From Phenylobacterium sp. (GTDB lineage Bacteria; Pseudomonadota; Alphaproteobacteria; Caulobacterales; Caulobacteraceae), in the NCBI RefSeq assembly GCF_013911965.1, contig NZ_JACESE010000006.1:124001-188000 (forward strand): a stretch of DNA of 64,000 nucleotides, read 5' to 3'. The notes beneath the pieces were generated by a model that was not told the origin of the DNA, made no database searches, and was given only the letters and a program-made list of their open reading frames with translations. Positions 47,126 to 55,231 of this stretch are shown piece by piece. The translations under genes and the position numbers were made by a program. Position 1 is the first letter of the stretch, and the number at the start of each line of letters is the position of its first letter.

Positions 47126-47527
47126 TTAGAACGGGATTTCGTCGTCGAGGTCGAACTGCGGTTCGGGCGCTTGCTCCCGGGGCGCGTCCGCCTCGTCCCG
47201 CCGGGTCTTGATGCGCATGTCGCGCACCACCAGCCGCAGGTCGAAATGCGTGAGCCCGTCCCGGCCAGTCCAGGTGACGTTCTCGACATGGCCCTGCACC
47301 ACGACACGGCTCCCCTTCTTGGCGAATGGCGCGATGTAGTTCTCCGCCGTCGCTTCGTTGAAGCAGACGCAGTTGAAGCCGGTGGTGCGCTCCCCCGGCT
47401 GGCCGTCCCCGCGTCGGAAGCGGGTCGTCTCGATGAGGCGGAAGCTCGCCCGCTTCGCGCCTGAGCCCTGAGCCGACAGAATGGACGGATCGGCGGCCAG
47501 ATAGCCCTCTACGATCACGGATTGCAT
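47126..47527 (-). CDS. ssb: Single-stranded DNA-binding protein
   Basis: The 133-residue OB-fold protein begins MQSVIVEGYLAADPSILSAQGSGAKRASFRLIETTRF and contains WTGRDGLTHFDLRLVVRDMRI. It ends in the acidic tip FDLDDEIPF, the usual partner-binding tail of bacterial SSB. It presumably protects single strands of the element during transfer or replication. The ATG has AAGGAGAC ahead, in a leader almost identical to that of the paralogue upstream. Confidence 0.9.
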   Translation of the reverse strand: MQSVIVEGYLAADPSILSAQGSGAKRASFRLIETTRFRRGDGQPGERTTGFNCVCFNEATAENYIAPFAKKGSRVVVQGHVENVTWTGRDGLTHFDLRLVVRDMRIKTRRDEADAPREQAPEPQFDLDDEIPF

Positions 47528-47558
47528 GACAGTCTCCTTGTTCTCGTGGGGTTGAAGT

Positions 47559-47906
47559 TCAGGCCGCTTCGGCCTCGGTTTCCGCCAGCCGGTCGGACGC
47601 CCAGTCGAGGACCGTGAGCCGGTTCACCACCAGCTCCTTGGCGGTGCGCTCGCCCCCGTCCCGGGCCTGGTAGCGGTTGTCGACGAAGGCGCCGACCACC
47701 ACCACCTCGCAGCCCATCGCCAGCCCCTCGGCGATGACGCGCTCGTTGAGCCCCCTGGCCCAGCTCACGCAGTTGACCCCCACCACGCGCGGCTTGCCGG
47801 CCGCATCCCGGCCGCGGTTCTCCAGCAGCCGGAACACCGCTTTGCCGAAGTCGTCGGTCACCTGCGGGTCGGCCGCCAGGCGGCCTGCGAACACCACGTT
47901 CTGCAT
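47559..47906 (-). CDS. SSB-like OB-fold protein (second copy, no acidic tip)
   Basis: The 115-residue protein MQNVVFAGRLAADPQVTDDFGKAVFRLLENRGRDAAGKPRVVGVNCVSWARGL is related to the SSB gene just downstream, and ends in EAEAA without the DDEIPF tail. The start at 47906 is set by AAGGAGACTGAC directly ahead. A tandem pair of SSB-like genes is common in alphaproteobacterial ICE backbones. Without the tip it may act as a modulating subunit; this is inference. Confidence 0.82.
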   Translation of the reverse strand: MQNVVFAGRLAADPQVTDDFGKAVFRLLENRGRDAAGKPRVVGVNCVSWARGLNERVIAEGLAMGCEVVVVGAFVDNRYQARDGGERTAKELVVNRLTVLDWASDRLAETEAEAA

Positions 47907-48050
47907 GTCAGTCTCCTTCATCCCTGAAGCCGCCGGGAGCCTGCCTCCCAGCCCCGCTTCGCCCGGCGGAGCCCTCCCTTCGTCCTCTCCCCCGATGCCC
48001 GCGGCCGCCCGGGACGGCGACCAGGACGCGAGGCGGCAGCGGCACGGTGG

Positions 48051-48440
48051 TCATCGGCCCTCCTGATGGCCGATGGCCTCGGCCAGGGCAGGATCGGCAG
48101 GAACCCCGAGCAGGGCGGCATGGGCGCGGTGGTAGGTCCACGCGGTGCGGCGCGCGGCTTCACGCAGGCGCTCGCCACGGCCGGGCTCGGCTTCGAACCG
48201 GTGGAGCCCCAGCGCCAGGTAGGGGATCGCCCAGTCGCAGTCCTCCTCGAACCAGCCGCCCTGGCTGTAGGCGGTGCTCCGGAGGGGCAGCGGGATCTCG
48301 GAGAGGGCCCGACCCGAGACGCGGATGCCCCCATGCGACGGCGTGGAGACGAGGACGGCGTCCGGACCGAGCGGGGTGGCGGACTGTACGAGGCCCCACG
48401 GCGAGTACGCGCCCACCGTGGGCGGGAAGGGATAGGACAT
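48051..48440 (-). CDS. DUF7007-like protein
   Basis: The 129-residue protein MSYPFPPTVGAYSPWGLVQSATPLGPDAVLVSTPSHGGIRVS, then WFEEDCDWAIPYLALGLHRF, matches the pattern I associate with DUF7007 proteins of mobile elements (T/SPxHGG and WYEEDC-type segments). Function unknown. It is placed among replication and transfer accessory genes. The start at 48440 is chosen at the conserved MSYPFPP; the upstream extension reads as an antisense shadow of the next gene. Confidence 0.7.
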   Translation of the reverse strand: MSYPFPPTVGAYSPWGLVQSATPLGPDAVLVSTPSHGGIRVSGRALSEIPLPLRSTAYSQGGWFEEDCDWAIPYLALGLHRFEAEPGRGERLREAARRTAWTYHRAHAALLGVPADPALAEAIGHQEGR

Positions 48441-48517
48441 GGCGGGCTCCTGCGCCGAGCGGGACCCATTCCCGCCCGGCTCGCCCGCGACTTCCCTTCC
48501 TCCGCCCTGGTCCGCCC

Positions 48518-49513
48518 TCAGGCGGCCTCCGCCGGAGAGATCACCTGCTGCACCGGGTGGCGTCCCAGGACGGCCGCCAGGACCGCCGGGGGCTCCAGGG
48601 GCACGAAGACCCTTGGCGTGTAGGCGATGATCTCCACGAAGCAGCCGAGCCCCTGCAGCGCGGCGCGCTGGGCGCCTGCGCCGACGAGCTCCAGGCGCCA
48701 GCGGTCCATCACCCGTGCGCGCCGCAGCCACAGGCCGCCGGCAAGCGACAGCTCGACGCCGCGCTTCACCACCTCGGCGGCTGTCGCGGCGGGGTCGGCC
48801 GCGAACGCGGCGGCCGCATCCGTCAGGCCGAGCGAGGCCTTGAGCTGCAGGGCCAGTGTCGGATCGAGGACGCGTCCCAGCCACCGGCGGCCGTCGGGCC
48901 CCTTGATCCGCCGGACCTGCGCGCCGCGTGCGGGCAGGCGGCCCCAGATCGGCAGCAGGAGGCCGGTCACCAGGACCAGCTCCCGCGTCCGCCAGGGATC
49001 CGTCGCCTCCAGCTCCGCCTGCCACGCCCCGCGCCAGGCGCCCGCCTCGGCCGGCGCCCAGGCGCTCTCGGCGAACGCCGCCTCGGCGACCAGGGTGCTT
49101 CGCTCGGGCCGGACCAGCCGCACGGCGGGGGCGAGGCGGTCGTCTTCCCCCAGCAGGGTCAGCCCGTGCTCCACCAGGGCGGCGCGGCCGGTCCGCTCGT
49201 TGAGCACCAAGGCCGCCGCCGGGCCGAGCGCCTCGGCCCGTGCGAGCGCGGCCTCCAGCGACATGAGCTCCCGCCGGGTTTTAAGCCGGAAGTGCAGGAG
49301 CCGCGTCTCCGCCCCGGACCTCGGGTCGGTCCGCACCACCTCTTCGCTGGCGAGCTCGAGCTGCTCGGCGACGACGTCCTCGATGCCGCGCTCGAGCTCG
49401 CCGCTGGCGCCGGCGCGCTCGAGCACACCTGCAAGGATGGAGTCCAGGTCGCGGAAGAGGGTGTTCTGGTCGGCGATGCGCAGGGCCAGCAGCCGGTTGA
49501 GGAACGTGTTCAT
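48518..49513 (-). pseudogene. C-terminal remnant of a strawberry-notch-type helicase/methylase gene
   Basis: The visible 331 residues start MNTFLNRLLALRIADQNTLFRDLDSILAGVLERA and include ERGIEDVVAEQLELASEEVVRTDPRSGAETRLLHFRLKTRRELMSLEAAL. These match the C-terminal domain of very large strawberry-notch-like proteins (helicase, often with an N6-methylase region) found in alphaproteobacterial ICEs. The helicase and methylase parts, roughly a thousand residues, are missing; upstream there is only about 150 bp before the integrase. It is therefore a truncated gene, probably not functional, and marks a deletion between backbone and integrase. Confidence 0.7.
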
Positions 49514-49669
49514 CGGGGGCAGGTCGTCGGGTTCGCGGAGGCTTCCCCCGTCCCTGCGGGCGCTTGAGGGTGAGTTTGCCGCGTCCACCTAGTCCGCCTC
49601 CGTAACGAACAAGCCAGCAGACTGAGCAGTGGCACGGCGCCGGCGACGTGGCGTTCGCGAGGATGCGGT

Positions 49670-51001
49670 TCAGAACCTCATGGCCTGGGAGAGCCGATCC
49701 GCGGTCCGGTTCGCCACCTGCTTGATCGGATCGTCGCTGAGGTGGGCGTAGATCTCCGTGGTCCGCGCCTGCTTGTGCCCGAGCACCTTGCCCACCATGA
49801 ACAGCGAGGCGCCGTCGGCGATGGCGAAGCTCGCAAAACTGTGCCGCAGGTCATGCAGCCGCACGTCGGCCAGGGTTGGAACATCGTCCGGATGCTCGCC
49901 GGCCTCTTGAGCTCGCTTGCGCGCTATAGCGTCCGCCCGCAGGCGCACCTTCTCCCAATGGTGGCCCAGGCCGATGTAGTGGCCTTCGCCCTTCATCGCC
50001 GGCAGCACGTAGGGTGACCGCCGCTTCGGCTCGGGACGTTCGCCCGAGTTGTGGCCCCGCATGTCGGGCTCGGGCCGTCCGGCCTCCCAGCGCCGCTTCA
50101 GCAGCGCCACCGCCGCATCGGCCAGCGGCACGACCTTGGCGCCGGTCTTCGAGTCCGGCAGCCGCAGGCAACTCTTGCGCCAGTCGACCCAGGCCCACTC
50201 CAGGGTCAGGATTTCGCTCTTCCGGCAGCCGGTGAGCATCAGGAGGCGCACGGCGTCGGCCATCACCTCCATCCGCGGATCCTCCCGCTCGAACTCGGCG
50301 ATGGCTTCGCTGAAGCAGGCCACCTCCTTCTCGGACAAGTAGCGCTCCCGCCGGTTGATCTTGAAGGCCTTCACCGTCTTCGTCGGGTTATGGCTCACGC
50401 GGCCGGTCTCGATGCCCCACTGGTAGCAGGCGCCCAGCACCGCCACGGCCATCGAGGCGATGCGCTTGCCGCCCTTCACCACCGAGCGGCGGCGCGGCCC
50501 GGTCTTCTCGTTGCGGGCCGTCTTTCCGCGCGAGATGTCGAGCTGCATGGTGGCGATGTCCACCTTCGTCACCTCCCGCGCCAGCATCCGGCCGATCAGC
50601 GGCTTGACGTGGTTCCTGAAGAGCCCGCGGTCGGTGTCCCAGCTCGACTGCTTCTTCTCCGGCTTCAGCGCCGGCCCCAGCTCAAGGTAGAGGTCGGCGA
50701 GCTCGGCGACGCTCAGGGCCTGGCGCTCCTCGGCCTTGGCCTCCTGCGGGTCGACGCCGTCGCGCAGGCCCTTCAGGAGATCCTTCGCCCGCTCGCGCGC
50801 CTCCTTCACGCCATAGCCCACCCGCAGGGCGCCCATGGTGTGCTTGCGCTTCTTGCCACCGCGCCGGTACATCAGGATGAAGCTCTTGGAGCCGGTGCGC
50901 TGCACGCGGACCCCAAGGCCGATCACCTCGCTGTCCCAAACCACGTATTCGCGGTCCTGCGGCTGCAGCGCCTCGACGGATTTTTCAGTCAGTTTCGGCA
51001 T
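49670..51001 (-). CDS. int: Tyrosine-type integrase of the element
   Basis: The 443-residue protein has an N-terminal DUF4102-type arm-binding domain (MPKLTEKSVEALQPQDREYVVWDSEVIGLGVRV), a core-binding domain, and the catalytic domain. Catalytic residues lie in LTGCRKSEIL (Arg), LHDLRHSFAS (His, Arg), and LGHKQARTTEIYAHL (His, Tyr). It would recombine attL and attR in the tRNA-Ala gene, probably with host IHF. It is read leftward from attR, so its promoter lies between 51001 and 51170, in the same stretch as the 18-bp terminal motif, which could allow self-regulation. Confidence 0.95.
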   Translation of the reverse strand: MPKLTEKSVEALQPQDREYVVWDSEVIGLGVRVQRTGSKSFILMYRRGGKKRKHTMGALRVGYGVKEARERAKDLLKGLRDGVDPQEAKAEERQALSVAELADLYLELGPALKPEKKQSSWDTDRGLFRNHVKPLIGRMLAREVTKVDIATMQLDISRGKTARNEKTGPRRRSVVKGGKRIASMAVAVLGACYQWGIETGRVSHNPTKTVKAFKINRRERYLSEKEVACFSEAIAEFEREDPRMEVMADAVRLLMLTGCRKSEILTLEWAWVDWRKSCLRLPDSKTGAKVVPLADAAVALLKRRWEAGRPEPDMRGHNSGERPEPKRRSPYVLPAMKGEGHYIGLGHHWEKVRLRADAIARKRAQEAGEHPDDVPTLADVRLHDLRHSFASFAIADGASLFMVGKVLGHKQARTTEIYAHLSDDPIKQVANRTADRLSQAMRF

Positions 51002-51018
51002 CGACGGGCTCGTTTTGC

Positions 51019-51036
51019 GGTACCACCCAGGTACCA
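51019..51036 (+). repeat. 18-bp motif shared with the other end of the element (right copy)
   Basis: GGTACCACCCAGGTACCA, 17 of 18 identical to 23688-23705 and in the same orientation. It lies 17 bp before the integrase start and 133 bp inside attR. Candidate arm-type integrase site, possibly also an operator for int. Confidence 0.6.
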
Positions 51037-51169
51037 AACGGCGCGATTTCCGCCGCTTTTCGCCTGGGCTCACACTGTCGCTAAAACTCGCCCTTTCTTC
51101 AACTCCGACAATGACTTAGGAACGGATTGAACAGGCGTGGAAAGACCTGAAAAACACCCCCCGGGGCAC

Positions 51170-51216
51170 ATGGCATTCAAGAGGTCAGCGGTTCGACTCC
51201 GCTTAGCTCCACCATG
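51170..51216 (+). repeat. attR: 47-bp direct repeat of the tRNA-Ala 3' part
   Basis: Identical over 47 bases to 23551-23597. It begins in the middle of the anticodon loop, so this copy cannot form a tRNA. It marks the right end of the element. The host sequence continues with the original tRNA terminator. Confidence 0.95.
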
Positions 51217-51218
51217 AG

Positions 51219-51256
51219 GGCCCGCCGGTGACGCCGGCGGGCCTTCGCCTTTTCCG
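51219..51256 (+). terminator. Original terminator of tRNA-Ala
   Basis: GGCCCGCCGG (51219-51228) and CCGGCGGGCC (51234-51243) form a perfect 10-bp stem followed by TTCGCCTTTTCC. The same tail, TTCGCCTTTTC, follows the element-borne hairpin after attL. Confidence 0.85.
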
Positions 51257-51365
51257 GGTCCAGCCGATCCGAGACCAGGGCGTCAGCGTGACCGCCTAGA
51301 CCCTGGGCGCCGGTCTGCGGGCACCAGGCCGGCGTCGGCCGTCATCCCGGCCTCCGCCGGCGGCT

Positions 51366-51866
51366 CTATTGCGGACCTGAGCCGTCCCTGCCCGCTTTGG
51401 ACCCGAGTTCTTCGGCGAGCACGTCCATCACGGCGCCCCACTGACCAATCGCCTCAGCCCCCAAGCGGTTCACCGCAGCGGCGAAGACGGCCCGTTGCGG
51501 CTCCGTGAGCTGGGCTTCAAGCGCTCGTCCGGCCTCAGTGAGGCTCACCCGTCGCAGGCGCCGGTTCTCCTCGTCCGTCGTCGACTGGATGAGATCGCGA
51601 TCGAGCAGCTCACGCATGGTCTTGTGCAGCGCTTGCAGGCTGACCCCGAGGAACCCCGCCACGGCGCCTGTCGGGAGGCCGGGCTGACGGGCCACCACCC
51701 ACAGCACCCGTTGATGCGCGCGCCCCAGTCCCCGCTCGGCGAGCAACCGGTCGGCCTGCTCGACCAGCCCGCGGAACACCAGATGGGTGCGCTCGAGACA
51801 GTGGTCGAGCTCATCGGCGTTCAGAACGCACTGATCTATCAACCGGGTTGACAAGTTCTCCTCCAT
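51366..51866 (-). CDS. MarR-family regulator
   Basis: The 166-residue protein has a winged-helix core (RVLWVVARQPGLPTGAVAGFLGVSLQALHKTMRELLDRDLIQSTTDEENRRLRRVSLTEAGRAL) with the usual wing DEENRRLRRVSLTEAG. It is divergent from an SDR/aldo-keto reductase pair with 51 bp between starts. A perfect palindrome in that gap is the likely operator, so repression of the pair until a ligand binds is inferred. Confidence 0.9.
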   Translation of the reverse strand: MEENLSTRLIDQCVLNADELDHCLERTHLVFRGLVEQADRLLAERGLGRAHQRVLWVVARQPGLPTGAVAGFLGVSLQALHKTMRELLDRDLIQSTTDEENRRLRRVSLTEAGRALEAQLTEPQRAVFAAAVNRLGAEAIGQWGAVMDVLAEELGSKAGRDGSGPQ

Positions 51867-51877
51867 GATGGGAATAT

Positions 51878-51892
51878 ATCAACATCGTTGAT
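51878..51892. promoter_or_regulatory. Palindromic operator between the MarR and SDR genes
   Basis: ATCAAC-ATC-GTTGAT is a perfect 6-3-6 inverted repeat, inside an AT-rich stretch (GGAATATATCAACATCGTTG) in the 51-bp divergent intergenic region. Size and symmetry fit a MarR dimer site. Confidence 0.65.
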
Positions 51893-51917
51893 CTGTTAAA
51901 CGAATGGAGTTTCGACG

Positions 51918-52826
51918 ATGGCCTCCAGCGATCTGAAGGGCAAGACGGTCCTCCTGACCGGGGCATCCGGGGGCGTGGGCTGGGAAGCCGCTCGCCTGCT
52001 GGGATCGCGCGGCGCGCGAATCGGGCTGGCGGCCCGGCGGACGGAGCGCCTGCAGGCGCTGGCCGACGAGATCGTGGCCTCGGGCGGTGCGCGCCCCGTG
52101 GTGCTGGCCGCAGATCTCGGCCGTCGGGGCGAGGCGAGCCTTCTCGCCGCCCGGGCGCAGGAGGCGCTGGGGGACATCGACGTCCTGATCAACGCCGCGG
52201 GCGGGGCGCTTCAGGCCCTGACCTGGATCGCGGGGGATCGCGACGAGGCGCGTGATCTCATGGAGACGAACCTGTGGTCGCCCCTGGCCCTCGCCGCGGC
52301 GCTCGCCCCCCGGATGCTGGCGCGCGGCTCGGGCATGATCGTGAACGTGGGTTCGATGGCGCGGGTCTCGCCGTTCCCGCACCTCGGCCACTACGCGGCC
52401 TCGCGCGCCGCGATCTCCGCCGCAACCCTCGTGATGCAGATGGAGCTCGCCCCCCGGGGCATACGCGTCCTGGAATTCGCCCTGGGGCCGGTCGACAGCC
52501 CGGCCTCGCGCGAGACCCGCCAGCTGAAGGGGTCCGAACGCTGGCTGAACGGCCCGCCGAAACCCAGCACGGTCGGGGCGGCGGCGGCCGCCCTGGTCGC
52601 GGCCGTCGCGGATCAGCAGGCGGGCGTGGTCTACCATCCTGACGTCTTCAAATGGATCGACCGGTTTCCGGCCCTGGGGCGGCGGTTCGCCAAACGCCTC
52701 GCCCGCGGCGCCGATCTCGACGACCGCGCCGTCCGGGTGGCCGGATCGGGCGGAGACGCCTCCATGCGGCGTCTCCACGAGGAATGGACCGTCGAGCGAG
52801 GGGCCAGCCGGCCGGTGGCGTCGTGA
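51918..52826 (+). CDS. SDR-family oxidoreductase with YxxxR active site
   Basis: The 302-residue short-chain dehydrogenase has the cofactor motif LTGASGGVGWEAARLL (residues 13-28), INAAGGALQ (91-99) and the catalytic Ser in NVGSMARV (S146). The catalytic segment reads YAASRAA, so Tyr159 is present but the expected Lys is Arg163. The C-terminal extension after about residue 220 includes KWIDRFPALGRRFAKRL. Substrate unknown. Its stop overlaps the aldo-keto reductase GTG start, and the pair is probably controlled by the divergent MarR protein. Confidence 0.87.
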   Translation: MASSDLKGKTVLLTGASGGVGWEAARLLGSRGARIGLAARRTERLQALADEIVASGGARPVVLAADLGRRGEASLLAARAQEALGDIDVLINAAGGALQALTWIAGDRDEARDLMETNLWSPLALAAALAPRMLARGSGMIVNVGSMARVSPFPHLGHYAASRAAISAATLVMQMELAPRGIRVLEFALGPVDSPASRETRQLKGSERWLNGPPKPSTVGAAAAALVAAVADQQAGVVYHPDVFKWIDRFPALGRRFAKRLARGADLDDRAVRVAGSGGDASMRRLHEEWTVERGASRPVAS

Positions 52827-53803
52827 GGCGTCGGCGACTGGGCTCCACCGGTCTGCAGGTCTCGGAGGTCTGCCTGGGGGCCATGACCTTCGGCGCAGCC
52901 GCCCCGCGCGACGAAGCCGCCAGAATTCTCGACGTCTTCACCGATCACGGCGGCGACTTCATCGATACGGCCGTCAACTATGCGGGCGGGGCGAGCGAGG
53001 AGGTGCTCGGCGAGCTGCTTCACGGGCGGCGCGACCGATATGTCTTGGCCACGAAGTACAGCGGCCTGCTTGCGGCCGATGACGTACGATCCGGCGGCAA
53101 CAGCGCCCGCAGCCTGAGGCTCTCCTTGGAGACCAGCCTGCGGCGCCTGCGCACCGACCATGTCGACCTCTACTGGGTGCATTTCTGGGATCAAGTCACG
53201 CCGCTCGAGGAAATCGTGCGCGCCCTCGACGATGCGGTGACGAGCGGCAAGGTGCTCTACGTCGGAATCTCCAACACGCCGGCCTGGGCGGTCGCCCGCG
53301 CGGCGACCCAGGCCGAACTGCAGGACCGGGCGCGCTTTCAGGCGATCCAGGTCGAATACAATCTCACAGAGCGGTCGGTCGAACGTGAGCTCGTTCCCAT
53401 GAGCCGGGCCCTGGGGATGAGCGTCGTCGCCTGGGGCCCCCTCGCCGGAGGTTTGCTGACGGGCAAGTACGCGCTGGCCCCGACCGACCAGCAGGTTCGC
53501 CTGCAGTCTGGAGACAGGCGGTTCTCACCGCGCAATCAGTCGCTGGTCGACGAGCTGCTCACGATCTCCCGGGAGCTTGGCGCCTCGCCCGCCGCCATCG
53601 CTTTCAAGTGGCTCCTGGACCGTCCGGCGCGTCCCATACCGATCGCCGGCGCACGCAATGCTCCGCAGCTGCAGGAGCAACTCGCAGGCCTTGACCTCCA
53701 ACTGCCGGACGACCTTCGCGAGCGACTGGATCGCGCCAGCGAGATCCCGCTCGGCTATCCGCATGACTTCATCGAGCGCCTGCTGATGAATCGGCGGTTC
53801 TGA
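52823..53803 (+). CDS. Aldo/keto reductase
   Basis: The 326-residue protein begins at a GTG that overlaps the SDR stop by 4 bp, with the family start RRRRLGSTGLQVSEVCLGAMTFG. The catalytic tetrad is visible in FIDTAVNYAGG (Asp, Tyr), LATKYSG (Lys) and VDLYWVHFWD (His). IPIAGARNAPQLQEQL is the NADP-binding end. It reduces carbonyl compounds; the substrate is unknown. Translational coupling with the SDR suggests a shared detoxification or secondary-metabolite step. Confidence 0.9.
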   Translation: MRRRRLGSTGLQVSEVCLGAMTFGAAAPRDEAARILDVFTDHGGDFIDTAVNYAGGASEEVLGELLHGRRDRYVLATKYSGLLAADDVRSGGNSARSLRLSLETSLRRLRTDHVDLYWVHFWDQVTPLEEIVRALDDAVTSGKVLYVGISNTPAWAVARAATQAELQDRARFQAIQVEYNLTERSVERELVPMSRALGMSVVAWGPLAGGLLTGKYALAPTDQQVRLQSGDRRFSPRNQSLVDELLTISRELGASPAAIAFKWLLDRPARPIPIAGARNAPQLQEQLAGLDLQLPDDLRERLDRASEIPLGYPHDFIERLLMNRRF

Positions 53804-53863
53804 GCGCGTCTGGGCCTCGTGATCGCCAGGGCCTTTTCCGGCGCCTGGCGGACGCCTCGGCCG

Positions 53864-55231
53864 TCAGGCCAGGCCTGCGAGGTGGGCGAGCGTGCCCGCC
53901 GCCGCCGCGCCGCCGATCAGCGGCAGGACGCCCAGGCGCAGGCGCCAGGCCGCGAGCCCCGAGGCGGCCACGAGAACGAGGCTGACCGGCTGGAGCGAGG
54001 CCAGCCGCGGCGCATCGAGGCTGAGGGGGCCGATCGCGAAGGTCCCGACGTCGGAGAAGAGCACGCGCGCCCCGAACCAGAGGGCGAGGTTGAGGATCAC
54101 CCCCACCACCGCCGCGCTGACGGCCGAGAGCGCCGCCGACAGGGCTCGGACCCGGCGCAGGGCCTCGACATAGGGCGCGCCCAGGAAGATCCACAGGAAG
54201 CAGGGCGTGAAGGTCACCCAGGTGGTGAGGGCCGCGCCGATCACGCCCGCCAGAAGAGGCGGAAGCCCGGTTTCGCCTCGGAAGGCGGCGAGAAAGCCGA
54301 CGAACTGGGTGACCATGATCAGCGGACCGGGGGTGGTCTCGGCCAGGCCCAGGCCGTCGATCATCTCGCCGGGCGAAAGCCAGCCGTGCGTCTCCACGGC
54401 CGCCTGCGCCACATAGGCGAGCACCGCATAGGCCCCGCCGAAGGTGACCACGGCCAGCTTGCTGAAGAAGACCGCGATCTGCGTGAAGACGTGGTCCCAG
54501 CCCAGGCCGAGGCCGAGCGCGAGCACCGGCGCCAGCCACAGAACCAGGAGCACGGCTGAGATCCGCAGCGCCCAGCCGAGCCGCGGCCGGGCGTGGTCGG
54601 GCGCCCCTTCCCCCGGGACCCTCTCGGCGTCGGAGGCCTCGGCGCCGTGAGCAGAACCGCCGACGCCGGGATCCAGACGCGCGGCGAGCAGGCCGGTCAG
54701 GGCGGCCGCCAGGACGATCAGCGGGAAGGGGGCGGAAAAGGCGTAGATCGCCAGAAAGGCCGCCGCGGCCAGGGCCCGGGCGAGCCCCGTGCGCAGCGTG
54801 CGTCCCCCGAGCCGGATGAGCGCCTGGACGACCACCACCAGAACGGCCGCCTTGAGCCCGAAGAAGAGGGCCTCGACCACCGGCAGATCGCCATAGAGGA
54901 CGTAGAGCCCGCTGAGCGCCAGGATGGAGACGGCGCCCGGCAGGATGAAGAGCAGGCCCGCGGCCAGGCCGCCCGCCGTGCGGTGCATGAGCCAGCCGAG
55001 ATAGGTGGCCAGTTGCTGGGCCTCCGGTCCCGGCAGCAGCATGCAGAAGTTGAGCGCGTGCAGGAACCGGCGCTCGCCGATCCAGCGCTTCTCGTCCACG
55101 AGGATGCGGTGCATCACCGCGATCTGGCCGGCCGGGCCGCCGAAGCTGAGCAGGGCGACGCGGGCCCAGACGCGCAGCGCCTCTCCGAAGGAGACGCCGT
55201 GAGCCGGGACGGGCGGGCGCTCTGCGGTCAC
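53864..55231 (-). CDS. chrA: Chromate efflux transporter, CHR family (chromosomal paralogue)
   Basis: The 455-residue protein has the two CHR halves: [24 protein letters not shown] and [17 protein letters not shown], then [17 protein letters not shown] and [17 protein letters not shown]. It is very similar in these motifs to the element-borne ChrA at 24876-26279. A GTG at 55231 with GGAGAA ahead is taken as the start; the longer frame adds an implausible Arg-rich leader. It is monocistronic, lies outside the element, and has no chrB or chrC beside it. Confidence 0.92.
   Translation of the reverse strand: MTAERPPVPAHGVSFGEALRVWARVALLSFGGPAGQIAVMHRILVDEKRWIGERRFLHALNFCMLLPGPEAQQLATYLGWLMHRTAGGLAAGLLFILPGAVSILALSGLYVLYGDLPVVEALFFGLKAAVLVVVVQALIRLGGRTLRTGLARALAAAAFLAIYAFSAPFPLIVLAAALTGLLAARLDPGVGGSAHGAEASDAERVPGEGAPDHARPRLGWALRISAVLLVLWLAPVLALGLGLGWDHVFTQIAVFFSKLAVVTFGGAYAVLAYVAQAAVETHGWLSPGEMIDGLGLAETTPGPLIMVTQFVGFLAAFRGETGLPPLLAGVIGAALTTWVTFTPCFLWIFLGAPYVEALRRVRALSAALSAVSAAVVGVILNLALWFGARVLFSDVGTFAIGPLSLDAPRLASLQPVSLVLVAASGLAAWRLRLGVLPLIGGAAAAGTLAHLAGLA

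Larger units (their letters stand above)
23551..51216. mobile_element. Integrative (probably mobilizable) element in tRNA-Ala with metal-resistance cargo
   Basis: The element is bounded by a perfect 47-bp direct repeat made of the 3' part of tRNA-Ala(GGC) plus 2 bp. A tyrosine integrase of the tRNA-targeting type lies 168 bp inside the right repeat. Cargo: chromate operon, HME-RND efflux operon, hipBA, unknown genes. Backbone: LuxR-type regulator, relaxase and candidate oriT, DUF2493, SSB-like proteins, DUF7007-like protein and a strawberry-notch remnant, a set familiar from alphaproteobacterial ICEs. No virB/trb or virD4/traG genes are present, so self-transfer is unlikely. It separates housekeeping genes on both sides. 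Confidence 0.93.

Noticed and set aside
47908-48054. A 48-codon frame whose start overlaps the stop of the DUF7007-like gene
   Set aside because: The product is Arg/Gly-rich with no family and no ribosome site of its own. The 4-bp overlap alone is not enough to call it a gene.
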